A stretch of 64,000 bases of DNA from Mesorhizobium sp. 131-2-1 (GTDB lineage Bacteria > Pseudomonadota > Alphaproteobacteria > Rhizobiales > Rhizobiaceae). Positions within the stretch are counted from its first letter, which is position 1; every line of letters starts with the position of its first letter. Under the pieces are notes generated by a model that searched no databases, had not been told where the DNA came from, and saw only the letters and a list, made by a program, of their open reading frames with translations. Where the stretch lies: assembly GCF_016756535.1 (NCBI RefSeq), contig NZ_AP023247.1, forward strand, positions 3,782,501-3,846,500, written 5' to 3'. The position numbers were made by a program, and so were the translations under genes. Positions 55,391 through 63,724 of this stretch are shown here, one piece after another.

Positions 55391-57000
55391 GCCTCCACCG
55401 CCCGGCCCTTCAGCGCGAACAGGCCGCGCGGACGCTTCTGGATGAACAGGATGATCAGCACCAGCACGACGATCTTGCCGAGCACGGCGCCGGCGTAAGG
55501 TTCGAGGAACTTGTTGACGATGCCGAGCGAAAAGGCGCCGACCAGCGTGCCCCAGAGATTGCCGACGCCGCCGAAGACGACGACCATGAAGCTGTCGATG
55601 ATGTAGCCGCGGCCGAGATTGGGCGAGACATTGTCGATCTGGCTGAGCGCAACGCCGGCAATACCGGCGATGCCTGAGCCGAGCGCGAAAGTCAGCGCGT
55701 CGACCCAGGGCGTCCTGATGCCCATCGAGGCGGCCATGCGGCGGTTGGCGGTGACGGCGCGCATCCGCAGGCCCCAGGGCGTGCGCTTCATGACGTAGAG
55801 CAGCACCGCGAACACGGCGAGCGCGAAGACCAGGATCCACAACCGGTTCCAGGTGATGGCCAGTTGGCCGATGTCGAACGAGCCGGACATCCACGAGGGG
55901 TTGCCGACCTCCTGGTTGGTCGGCCCGAAGATCGAGCGCACGGCCTGCTGCAGGATCAGCGAGATGCCCCAGGTCGCGAGCAGCGTCTCCAGCGGCCGGC
56001 CGTAGAGGAAGCGGATGACGCCGCGTTCGATGGCGAGGCCGACGAGCGCGGCGACCAGGAAGGCGAGCGGCAGCGCGATGACCAGCGACCAGTCGAACAG
56101 GCCGGGGAACGACGTGCGGATCACCTGCTGGACGACGAAGGTGGTGTAGGCGCCGAGCATCACCATCTCGCCATGCGCCATGTTGATGACGCCCATGACG
56201 CCGAAGGTGATGGCGAGGCCGATGGCCGCGAGCAGCAGCACGGAGCCCAACGAAATGCCGTACCAGATGTTCTGGCCGGCATCCCAAAGCGCCAGCGTCG
56301 AATTGATGGCGCCGATCGCGGACGAGGCGGCGTCCTTGACCGCGCCTTCAGAACTCGCTTCGACGGAGGTGAGCAGCGAAAGCGCGTCGCGGTCGCCGCG
56401 GGCGGCAATCAGGGCGATCGCGGCGAGCTTGTCGGCCTCGGGCTTGTCGGAGACGAGGACCGACGCGGCGCGGGCCTGTTCAAACAGTGTCTTGACGCTT
56501 GCATCGGCTTCAGCAGCGATAGCGGCATCGAGCGGATCGATATTCGCCGCATCGGGCGTCTTGAACATGGTGGCGGCGGCGGCGATGCGCACGGCCGGGT
56601 CCTTGGCGCGCAGTGTCAGCGTGCCCAGCGCGTCACGGATGACGCGACGCAGGCCGTTGTTGACCTTGATCTTGGTGAGGTCGGCCTTGGCGGCCGAGGC
56701 TGATTTCACGCCGCTCAGCGGATCGAGAAGGTCGATGCCGTCGCCGGCGTCCTTGCCGACGAAGACCTGGGAGTCGGCCTTGCGAATATAGAGATTGCCG
56801 TCGGCGAGCGCCGAAAGCGGCAGCTCGACGGCAGGATCGCCGGTGGCGGCAAGCTCGCGCACCACGGCCTCGGTGGCCGAGAAACTGGTGCCCGTGGCAA
56901 ATTTGGCGATGATGGCGCGCAGATCGGCTTCGGCGTTCGACGGCAACAAACTTGCCATCAGAAACAACAGCGTGAGGCCGAGGGCGCGCAACAGGATCAT
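55387..57000 (-). CDS. urtB: Urea ABC transporter permease with N-terminal periplasmic domain
   Basis: A 537-residue LivH-type permease. Residues 1-24 look like a signal or anchor (MILLRALGLTLLFLMASLLP), then about 200 residues of mostly helical, soluble domain (LRAIIAKFATGTSFSATEAVV ... SLLTSVEASSEGAVKDAASS), then the permease domain from about 225 with GVMGVINMAHGEMVMLGAYTTF. The extension is typical of UrtB and absent from amino-acid LivH; its role is unknown. The stop is shared with the urtC start (4 bp). No strong ribosome site precedes the ATG. Confidence 0.95.
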   Translation of the reverse strand: MILLRALGLTLLFLMASLLPSNAEADLRAIIAKFATGTSFSATEAVVRELAATGDPAVELPLSALADGNLYIRKADSQVFVGKDAGDGIDLLDPLSGVKSASAAKADLTKIKVNNGLRRVIRDALGTLTLRAKDPAVRIAAAATMFKTPDAANIDPLDAAIAAEADASVKTLFEQARAASVLVSDKPEADKLAAIALIAARGDRDALSLLTSVEASSEGAVKDAASSAIGAINSTLALWDAGQNIWYGISLGSVLLLAAIGLAITFGVMGVINMAHGEMVMLGAYTTFVVQQVIRTSFPGLFDWSLVIALPLAFLVAALVGLAIERGVIRFLYGRPLETLLATWGISLILQQAVRSIFGPTNQEVGNPSWMSGSFDIGQLAITWNRLWILVFALAVFAVLLYVMKRTPWGLRMRAVTANRRMAASMGIRTPWVDALTFALGSGIAGIAGVALSQIDNVSPNLGRGYIIDSFMVVVFGGVGNLWGTLVGAFSLGIVNKFLEPYAGAVLGKIVVLVLIILFIQKRPRGLFALKGRAVEA

Positions 57001-57032
57001 CCGTTCAGATACTCGTCTGGGGCTCGAATTGC

Positions 57033-57103
57033 GCGTCCGGGCGGACTGGAGGAGGAGTTCGCCCGGACGCTTCGCGGTCCTGGTCGTGGAGAGAACCACG
57101 ACC
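57033..57103 (-). other. Tandem intercistronic hairpins between urtA and urtB
   Basis: Two perfect stems lie in the 120-bp gap. In the direction of transcription the first is GGTCGTGG/CCACGACC (57082-57103, 6-nt loop). The second is GCGTCCGGGCG/CGCCCGGACGC (57033-57070, 11 bp, 16-nt loop). Neither has a U-run. Their place after the binding-protein gene mirrors the glp operon and suggests 3'-end protection or partial termination. Confidence 0.6.
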
Positions 57104-57120
57104 GATCAGACCCGGGAGGA

Positions 57121-58428
57121 TCAGTTGGTTCCCTTGCCGCCGCACTTGCCGGTGGCAACGTTGAAGTTGCCGCAGGACAGAGGCGCGCGCCAATCGGAGA
57201 TCAGGTCCTTGGAGTCAGGCAGGTAGTCCGACCATTCGTCGCCCATCACCAGGCCCGGCGTCTGCGAGACGGTCTCGAACTGGCCGTCGGCCTGGATCTC
57301 GCCGATCAGCACCGGCTTGGTGATGTGATGGTTCGGCATCATGGTCGAATAGCCGCCGGTCAGGTTCGGCACCGAGACGCCGACCATGGCGTCGATGACC
57401 TTGTCCGGATCGGTGGTGCCGGCCTTCTCGACCGCCTTCACCCACATGTTGAAGCCGATATAGTGGGCTTCCATCGGGTCGTTGGTGGTGCGCTTGTCGT
57501 TCTTGATGAACTTGTGCCAGTCGTCGATGAACTTCTTGTTCTCGGGCGTGTCGATGCTCTCGAAATAGTTCCAGGCGGCGAGATGGCCGACCAGCGGACC
57601 GGTGTCGAGACCGGCGAGCTCTTCCTCGCCGACAGAGAAGGCCATGACCGGGATGTCCTCGGCCTTGATGCCCTGGTTGCCGAGTTCCTTGTAGAAGGGC
57701 ACGTTGGCGTCGCCGTTGACGGTCGAGACGACGGCCGTCTTCTTGCCAGCCGAGCCGAACTTCTTGATCGCCGAGACCTCGGTCTGCCAGTCGGCGAAGC
57801 CGAACGGCGTGTAGTTGACCATGATGTCCTCGGCCGGCACGCCCTTCGCCTTCAGATAGGCTTCGAGGATCTTGTTGGTGGTGCGCGGATAGACGTAGTC
57901 GGTGCCTTCCAGCACCCAGCGCTTCACCGAGCCGCCGTCCTCGCTCATCAGGTAGTCGACGGCTGGGATCGCCTGCTGGTTCGGAGCGGCGCCGGTGTAG
58001 AAGACGTTGCGCTCGCTCTCCTCGCCCTCATACTGGACGGGATAGAACAGAATGTTGTCGAGTTCCGAGAAGACCGGCAGCACCGACTTGCGCGACACCG
58101 AGGTCCAGCAGCCGAACACGGCCGCGACCTTGTCCTTGGAAATAAGCTCGCGCGCCTTTTCGGCAAAGAGCGGCCAGTTGGACGCCGGATCGACGACGAC
58201 GGCCTCGAGCTTCTTGCCGAGCAGGCCGCCCTTGGCGTTCTGCTCCTCGATCAGCATCAGCATGACGTCCTTCAGCGTCGTCTCCGAGATCGCCATGGTC
58301 CCCGACAGCGAATGGAGGATGCCGACCTTGATCGTTTCGTCGGCCGCTTTGGCAGGCGCCGTCAGCAGGCCGGCGGCGAGAACACCGGCCGAAAACATTT
58401 TTGTTATTGTCGAGAAATTACCCCTCAT
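57121..58428 (-). CDS. urtA: Urea ABC transporter substrate-binding protein
   Basis: A 435-residue periplasmic binding protein of the LivJ/AmiC type. It begins MRGNFSTITKMFSAGVL, a Sec signal peptide cleaved near APAKA-AD. The UrtA signature is clear: VGILHSLSGTMAISETTLKDV, FGCWTSVSRKSVLPVFSEL, LFYPVQYEGEESERNVFYTG, and YLMSEDGGSVKRWVLEGTDYVYPRTTN. The ATG at 58428 has GGAG 8 nt upstream; in-frame codons further up cross the promoter. A sigma-54-type promoter sits at 58474-58489. Confidence 0.97.
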   Translation of the reverse strand: MRGNFSTITKMFSAGVLAAGLLTAPAKAADETIKVGILHSLSGTMAISETTLKDVMLMLIEEQNAKGGLLGKKLEAVVVDPASNWPLFAEKARELISKDKVAAVFGCWTSVSRKSVLPVFSELDNILFYPVQYEGEESERNVFYTGAAPNQQAIPAVDYLMSEDGGSVKRWVLEGTDYVYPRTTNKILEAYLKAKGVPAEDIMVNYTPFGFADWQTEVSAIKKFGSAGKKTAVVSTVNGDANVPFYKELGNQGIKAEDIPVMAFSVGEEELAGLDTGPLVGHLAAWNYFESIDTPENKKFIDDWHKFIKNDKRTTNDPMEAHYIGFNMWVKAVEKAGTTDPDKVIDAMVGVSVPNLTGGYSTMMPNHHITKPVLIGEIQADGQFETVSQTPGLVMGDEWSDYLPDSKDLISDWRAPLSCGNFNVATGKCGGKGTN

Positions 58429-58473
58429 ATTGCACACTCCCAAGCTGGTTGTTTTTGCATCGCAACAGAGCCA

Positions 58474-58489
58474 TGCAACCACCATGCCA
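58474..58489 (-). promoter_or_regulatory. Sigma-54 (RpoN) promoter of urtA
   Basis: On the minus strand the sequence is TGGCAT-GGTGG-TTGCA, matching the -24/-12 consensus (TGGCAC-N5-TTGCA) with the invariant GG and GC 12 bases apart. Transcription would start about 10-12 bases further down, leaving a leader of about 35 nt before the urtA ATG. This fits nitrogen control of urea uptake through NtrC. Confidence 0.65.
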
Positions 58490-58590
58490 ATCCGGGAAAA
58501 GCGGACGGGAGTGTCGGGATATCCAAGCTTTATCAGCCGGTTACTATATTAGCCGTCCAGTATGTAGCGAGCGTTGGAACGCCTGAATGA

Positions 58591-58612
58591 GGCAAAATTG
58601 CGCAATGTTGCC
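58591..58612. promoter_or_regulatory. 22-bp near-perfect palindrome upstream of urtA
   Basis: The sequence GGCAA-a-ATTGCGCAAT-g-TTGCC is self-complementary except for one symmetric position pair. It lies about 100 bp upstream of the sigma-54 promoter, the usual distance of an enhancer site, and 122 bp before the plus-strand gene at 58734. It does not match the NtrC consensus closely (TGCAC-type arms are absent), so the protein that binds is uncertain. The rest of the 305-bp gap shows no gene. Confidence 0.5.
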
Positions 58613-58733
58613 TATATTTTGTCCAAGTTGGTTCTATGCCCAAATTTTGAGCCTTGCGCGTCGATCACGGCATACGGCAGGTTGCGGCAGAGCGGTGAAA
58701 TAGGGCAAGGTCCGCCTGCAACCGAGCCAAGCC

Positions 58734-59129
58734 ATGATTTCCCGTATCTCCAGCATTTTCAGCATCTTGCTTCTGCTTGCCGAAACCGGAGCCGCCCGCG
58801 CCGGCTTCGCCGACGGCAAGATGCCCGACGGAATCTACCATTGCGAGGTTTACCTGCTTGGCGCCTTCCTCAACCTCGGCGACATCACCATCAAGGGCAA
58901 TGTCTACAGCGGCCCAGTCACTTTCGGCACCGCGCCGCAGGGCTACAACTATCAGATGGATGCCAATGGCGAGATCAGTTGGCTCGGCCCGCTCGGCGGC
59001 TACACCAGCGGCGGCAACTCCGTCTCCATGACGCAGGCAACGCTGGAGGGCCCCGACAGCCCGTCCTTCGACATCATCATGAGGCAGCCCGACGGCGCAT
59101 TCACCGCCTCGACCTGCACCAGGGGGTGA
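58734..59129 (+). CDS. Small exported hypothetical protein
   Basis: A 131-residue protein with a signal peptide (MISRISSIFSILLLLAETGAARA-GF). The mature part is beta-rich: GIYHCEVYLLGAFLNLGDITI, NVYSGPVTFGTAPQGYNYQMD and GNSVSMTQATLEG. Two Cys residues (in YHCEVY and STCTRG) may form a disulfide. It is divergent from urtA and converges on deoD. I do not recognise its family. Confidence 0.78.
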   Translation: MISRISSIFSILLLLAETGAARAGFADGKMPDGIYHCEVYLLGAFLNLGDITIKGNVYSGPVTFGTAPQGYNYQMDANGEISWLGPLGGYTSGGNSVSMTQATLEGPDSPSFDIIMRQPDGAFTASTCTRG

Positions 59130-59189
59130 GCCTGCCCCGCCCGCCGAAAGGGGCGCGTAGCAGCCGTTGGCAAGAACTTGACGCGGCCT

Positions 59190-59897
59190 TCAGCTTTCCG
59201 CGGCAACTTCGAGCGCCAGCCGCGTCATATCGGTGAAGAGCGCTTGCCGTTCGCAATAGTCGGTCTGCTCGCCGGTGACGATATGGTCGACCACATTGAG
59301 CAGCGACAGGGCACGCGCGCCGAAATGGGCCGAGATGCGATAGAGGGCGCTGGTCTCCATATCGACGGCGAGCGCTCCCATCGCCATGGCTTCGGCATAG
59401 CGGGCGCGGCCCCTCGGGTGATAGAAAATATCGCTGCAGATCGTCAGCCCTGCCCGGTGCTCGATGCCGAGCCCCTCGGCTTGCCGCAAGGCCAGGGCAA
59501 GCAGCGCCGGATCGGGACCGGCGGCGGCATAGAGCCCGAAAACCTGGCCGCTCTCGGCGCTTTCGGCGCGGACCGATTGCGAGATCACCAGGCTGCGCAG
59601 CGGCGCCTCGGCGTTCAACCCGCCGCAGGTGCCGGTGCGGATCAGCGTCTTGACGCCGTGGAAGTCCAGAAGCTCATGGGCGTAGATTAGGAAGGACGAG
59701 ACGCCGATGCCGGTCGACTGGATGCTGACAGGCTTGCCCCGGAACAGGCCGGTGAAACCCAGCGCGCCCCTGCGGCGGTTGACGCAGCGCGGCGCCTCGA
59801 GAAAGGTCGCGGCCATCCATTCGGCGCGCTCCGGGTCGCCCGGCAGCAGCACCGTCTCGGCATAGTCGCCCTTCTTCGCCTCATTGTGCGGTGTCAC
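59190..59897 (-). CDS. deoD: Purine-nucleoside phosphorylase (DeoD type)
   Basis: A 235-residue nucleoside phosphorylase that cleaves purine nucleosides to base and ribose-1-phosphate. VLLPGDPERAEWMAATFLE near the N-terminus is the DeoD phosphate-binding start; GTCGGLNAEAPLRSLVISQS near 88 carries the conserved Gly-Thr-Cys/Ser; and AVDMETSALYRISAHFGARALSLL near 176-200 has the Met-Glu ribose-binding pair. It is shorter and less regular than enteric DeoD but keeps the motifs. It lies between an exported protein and cckA. Confidence 0.93.
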   Translation of the reverse strand: MTPHNEAKKGDYAETVLLPGDPERAEWMAATFLEAPRCVNRRRGALGFTGLFRGKPVSIQSTGIGVSSFLIYAHELLDFHGVKTLIRTGTCGGLNAEAPLRSLVISQSVRAESAESGQVFGLYAAAGPDPALLALALRQAEGLGIEHRAGLTICSDIFYHPRGRARYAEAMAMGALAVDMETSALYRISAHFGARALSLLNVVDHIVTGEQTDYCERQALFTDMTRLALEVAAES

Positions 59898-60099
59898 GGC
59901 ATCTACCCCAAATCCCCGCCGCGTTTGTCACCGCAATCATGGCAGGCTCGCATCGATGCGCAAGCGGCCATTGCGAGCCCAGTGGCCGGATCTCACTGGT
60001 TATGAGCGGACGGATCGCTCTCCGGCGCCGCCACGTGTAAACGGCGCGTCGCCGGCGTCTGTGCGGTCGATCACATTCGGGACGAGGCGCCGGGACGCT

Positions 60100-62673
60100 T
60101 CAGGATTCCAGCACGTCCTTGACGATCGTTGCCAGCTGCTTCAGCGAAAACGGCTTCGGCAGGAAGCCGAAATGCGCGTCGGCCGGCAGGTTCCTGGCAA
60201 AGGCGTCCTCGGCGTAGCCGGAGACGAAGACGAACTTGATGTCGGGCTGCCGCCTGCGCAGCTCGCCAAGCAGTGTCGGCCCATCCATCTCCGGCATCAC
60301 CACGTCGGACACGACGATGTCGACCTTGCCGCCGAGCGCCTCGAACACTTCCAGCGCCTCGACGCCTGAGGACGCCTCGTGCACGGTATAGCCACGCGAA
60401 GTCAGCGCCCGCATGCCGCCCATGCGAACGGCGTCTTCGTCCTCGACGAGCAGCACGGTGGCCGAGCCCGACAGGTCCTTGGCCGTCTCCGCCAGTTTCA
60501 CCGGTGCCGCCGGCGGGTCGCCCGGCTCGCTTGCTGGCCTCATTTCCGCTATGTGGCGCGGCAGGAAGATGCGGAACACCGTGCCCTTGCCGACTTCGGA
60601 GTCGCAGAAGATGAAGCCGCCCGTCTGCTTGATGATGCCATAGACCATCGACAGGCCGAGGCCGGTGCCCTTGCCGACCTCCTTGGTGGTGAAGAAGGGC
60701 TCGAATATCTTCTTCAGCACGTCCTGCGCGATGCCGGTGCCGGTGTCCTCGATCTCGACCACCACATAATCGGCCGGGGTGAGCTCGCGGTAGGAAAAGC
60801 TCCTGCACTCCTCGGCCGTGACGTTGCGGGTGCGCACCGCGAGGTCGCCGCCGGCCGGCATCGCGTCGCGCGCGTTGACGGCGAGGTTCACCACCACCTG
60901 TTCGAACTGCCCGATATCGACCTTGACCGGCCAGAGGTCGCGGCCATGATCGATCTTCAGCTTGATCTCGTTGCCGACCAGACGGGCGAGCAGCATCCTG
61001 AGGTCGGCCAGAACATCGGTCAGGTTCAGCACTTCCGGCCGCAGGGTCTGCTTGCGCGAGAAGGCGAGAAGCTGCCTGACAAGCGAAGCCGCGCGGTTGG
61101 CGTTCTGCTTGATGTTCATGATGTCGGGGAAGGACGGATCCGACGGACGATGGTTGGTCAACAGCAGGTCCGACGCCATGATGATGGCTGTCAGCACATT
61201 GTTGAAATCGTGGGCGATGCCGCCGGCGAGCTGGCCGACCGCCTGCATCTTCTGGCTCTGCGCCATCTGGCCCTCGAGCGCCTTCTGCTCGGTGGTGTCG
61301 ACGGCATAGACGATGGCCGATTCCTCGGCGCCCTCGCCGCCGGTGCCCTCGGCAACCGCGTTGACGTAGAAGCGGATATGCCGCTCCTCATTGCCGGGCA
61401 GCAGCGTGTCGATCGGCTCGATATCGGCCTGCCGCTGCCTCGCCTTTTCGAAGGCCTCGGCGAAAGCCGGCCGGTCGCGCTCGTGGATGACGGTGTCGAG
61501 ACGGACGCGGCGGTCGACCGCGTCGCGGTCGACGACGGAAGAAAACAGCGACAGGAACGGTGCGTTGGTGCGCAGGATGCGCCCCTTGGCGTCGACGCCG
61601 GCGATCGCCATCGGCGTCGAGTTGAAGAAGCGGGTGAAGCGGACTTCCGAGGCGCGGAGATCGGCGGATGCATCCTCGCCCTGGGTGCGGTTGAGCACGA
61701 TGGTGCGGGTCGGGCCGCCGACGCCCTCGCGGCTCGCCGAGACGCGGTGCATGAAGCGCACCGGCAGCGCCTCGCCGGTCGTCGTCGTCAGGTCGAGATC
61801 GATGACCGCGTTGCGCGTGGTGCCGGGATCGGCCTTGACCGAACGGACCAGCGCCATGCCGTCGCCGGCGACGATCTCGGGCAGCGTGACGGCGCCCGGC
61901 GTGAAGCTTGCCAGGTCGATGCCCAGCCATTCGGCGAGCGTGGCGTTGATATAGGTGACGCGGCCTTCCTGGTCGGCGGAGAAGAAACCGGCCGGCGCAT
62001 GGTCGAGATGGTCGATCGCCTTTTGCAGGTCGAGGAAGAAACGCTCCTGCTCGGCCCGCTCCTGGGAGATGTCGGCAAGCTGCCAGGCAAGCAGCGGCAG
62101 CCGCTGGCCCGGCACATTGAAGGCGCGGGCGCGGGTGCGATACCAATGCGCGCCGGGCTCGGCGCCGGGGCGGATGGATTGGGCAAGCCTGAACTCGCCG
62201 TCGCCCGCCTGGCCGTCACGCAGGCCCGATGCCAGCCGGTAGATGGTCATCGAGGCCTCGGGAACATCCGACAGCAGCCCTTCGACCGTCTTCAGGTCGG
62301 CCGCCGACGAGGCGCCCGTCATGTCGGCATAGGCCCGGTTGGCGTAGATGATACGGCCCTTGGTGTCGGTGACCAGCAGGCCCTGCGACATCGAATCGAC
62401 GAAAGCCTTGGACAGTTCGTCGCTGGTCGAGCGCGGCGCGACCTGAACGAAGCCGATGGCCGTGGCGAACAGGAAGCCGACGCCGATCATCGCCAGCACG
62501 CCGAGCATGCCGAGCAGGAAGGGATCGCCAAGGCGCTCGCGGAAAAGCCCGAAAACGATCGCCGCACCGGTCAGGACAACGATGAAGATGATGAGCCGGG
62601 TCACGGCACCCGGACGCGTGTTCTGGTCGACGATCGGTACCGGGTAGAAATCGCCGCGCGTTTCCTTGGCCAT
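60100..62673 (-). CDS. cckA: Hybrid sensor histidine kinase CckA
   Basis: An 857-residue cell-cycle kinase. The N-terminus has two membrane segments (about residues 20-75). PAS-like domains follow ([19 protein letters not shown] near 112, [20 protein letters not shown] near 243, [21 protein letters not shown] near 350). The H-box is [21 protein letters not shown] near 485. The catalytic domain has [14 protein letters not shown] (N-box), EDTGTGI and [14 protein letters not shown] (G-boxes). The receiver domain has the phospho-Asp in [12 protein letters not shown] near 795. The domain order is that of CckA, which feeds the ChpT-CtrA pathway. GGGGGCAC precedes the ATG at 62673. Confidence 0.96.
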   Translation of the reverse strand: MAKETRGDFYPVPIVDQNTRPGAVTRLIIFIVVLTGAAIVFGLFRERLGDPFLLGMLGVLAMIGVGFLFATAIGFVQVAPRSTSDELSKAFVDSMSQGLLVTDTKGRIIYANRAYADMTGASSAADLKTVEGLLSDVPEASMTIYRLASGLRDGQAGDGEFRLAQSIRPGAEPGAHWYRTRARAFNVPGQRLPLLAWQLADISQERAEQERFFLDLQKAIDHLDHAPAGFFSADQEGRVTYINATLAEWLGIDLASFTPGAVTLPEIVAGDGMALVRSVKADPGTTRNAVIDLDLTTTTGEALPVRFMHRVSASREGVGGPTRTIVLNRTQGEDASADLRASEVRFTRFFNSTPMAIAGVDAKGRILRTNAPFLSLFSSVVDRDAVDRRVRLDTVIHERDRPAFAEAFEKARQRQADIEPIDTLLPGNEERHIRFYVNAVAEGTGGEGAEESAIVYAVDTTEQKALEGQMAQSQKMQAVGQLAGGIAHDFNNVLTAIIMASDLLLTNHRPSDPSFPDIMNIKQNANRAASLVRQLLAFSRKQTLRPEVLNLTDVLADLRMLLARLVGNEIKLKIDHGRDLWPVKVDIGQFEQVVVNLAVNARDAMPAGGDLAVRTRNVTAEECRSFSYRELTPADYVVVEIEDTGTGIAQDVLKKIFEPFFTTKEVGKGTGLGLSMVYGIIKQTGGFIFCDSEVGKGTVFRIFLPRHIAEMRPASEPGDPPAAPVKLAETAKDLSGSATVLLVEDEDAVRMGGMRALTSRGYTVHEASSGVEALEVFEALGGKVDIVVSDVVMPEMDGPTLLGELRRRQPDIKFVFVSGYAEDAFARNLPADAHFGFLPKPFSLKQLATIVKDVLES

Positions 62674-62891
62674 GTGCCCCCTGCTCGTGATTCCGGTGCC
62701 CGACACCCCGCGGACGGCCGGTTGAATCACATTCTCCTGTAGCGGAAAAGGCCCCGGCGGCAAATGTCAGATAAAAATGGCGCCAGGCCATGGATTCGTG
62801 TTTCAAACTGTTCACGAAGCGTGATGCCAACTTGCGGCGGCTGGTCCGCACGGTCTAGTGTCGCGTCACCTCAAAAAAGGGCGGTGCACCG

Positions 62892-63614
62892 ATGCTGCAG
62901 TGGCTGGATAGCGTAGCGGGTCCTGGTTATGTCGCTGCAATCCTGTGGACGTTCGCCGCGCTCGTTCTGCTGGTGGTCGTTCTCCTCATCATCAAGCTGG
63001 TGCGCAGCCTGACATTCGGGACATTCGTCGCTGGCGGCCGCAACCGCAAGACCAGGCTGGCCGTGATGGACGCCACGGCGGTCGACAGTCACCGCCGGCT
63101 GGTGCTGGTGCGCCGCGACGACATAGAACACCTCATCCTGATCGGCGGCCCGACCGACGTCGTCGTCGAGCGCGACATCAGGCTTGCGGCGCCGCGCCGC
63201 CCGGCATTGACCGGAGACAGCGGCCAGCAGCAGGCCCAGGCGCCGCGGCCGCGGACCACTCAGCCGGCACCCGTGCCGGCAAGGCAGGCGCCACCCCAGC
63301 AGCAGCCGGCAAGCGCCACGCCGCTCCCTGCCCGCCCGCGCCCAGCCGCGCCCGCACCAGCGCCGAAGCCCGCCGCCCCGAGCTATCAGGCCAGCAACAT
63401 CACGCCGCTGCCTGCCTATGGTTCGGCGAACACCAATGGCGCCCGGCATGCCGCGCCGCCGGCGAAGCCAGTTTCCATAGACGATACGCTGATGCAGGAA
63501 CTCGAGGTTTCGCTCGACGAGTCGCACGCGAGCAAACCGGCCGCCAAGGCGCCGCCGTCGCTCGACGACGAAATGACGAAGCTGCTCGGCGAACTGGCCA
63601 GCCAGAAGCGGTAG
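62892..63614 (+). CDS. FliO-like membrane protein
   Basis: A 240-residue protein with one membrane segment (residues 14-39, YVAAILWTFAALVLLVVVLLIIKLV) followed by the FliO-type cytoplasmic strand domain (TRLAVMDATAVDSHRRLVLVRRDDIEHLILIGG, residues about 54-87). A long Pro/Ala/Gln-rich linker (about residues 100-190) then leads to an acidic helical C-terminus (SIDDTLMQELEVSLDESH). FliO helps assemble the flagellar export gate, and relatives also occur outside flagellar clusters. It is divergent from cckA across 218 bp. The name fliO is not certain. Confidence 0.74.
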   Translation: MLQWLDSVAGPGYVAAILWTFAALVLLVVVLLIIKLVRSLTFGTFVAGGRNRKTRLAVMDATAVDSHRRLVLVRRDDIEHLILIGGPTDVVVERDIRLAAPRRPALTGDSGQQQAQAPRPRTTQPAPVPARQAPPQQQPASATPLPARPRPAAPAPAPKPAAPSYQASNITPLPAYGSANTNGARHAAPPAKPVSIDDTLMQELEVSLDESHASKPAAKAPPSLDDEMTKLLGELASQKR

Positions 63615-63668
63615 CAAAAGCCAGATCCGGCAACATTGGGCACAGAGGCGGCACGGCCGCGCCGGCAC

Positions 63669-63692
63669 AAAAATGGCCGGTCGCCCGGCCAT
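63669..63692 (-). terminator. Rho-independent terminator after dksA
   Basis: ATGGCCGG/CCGGCCAT (63673-63680 and 63685-63692), a perfect 8-bp stem with a 4-nt loop. On the minus strand it is followed directly by TTTTTG (63673-63668). It lies 32 bp past the dksA stop, which is its natural partner. Confidence 0.85.
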
Positions 63693-63724
63693 CTTAACGA
63701 TTCCAGGGATGACCGTCCCGCGCG

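Noticed and set aside
54167..56287. A 706-codon frame covering urtC and much of urtB
   Set aside because: Only the last 407 codons are protein-like (UrtC). The upstream part is an out-of-frame reading of urtB, which has its own start and a 4-bp overlap with urtC.
59130..59189. GCCCC...GGGGC stem as a terminator between the exported protein and deoD
   Set aside because: Only five pairs and no T-run on either strand.
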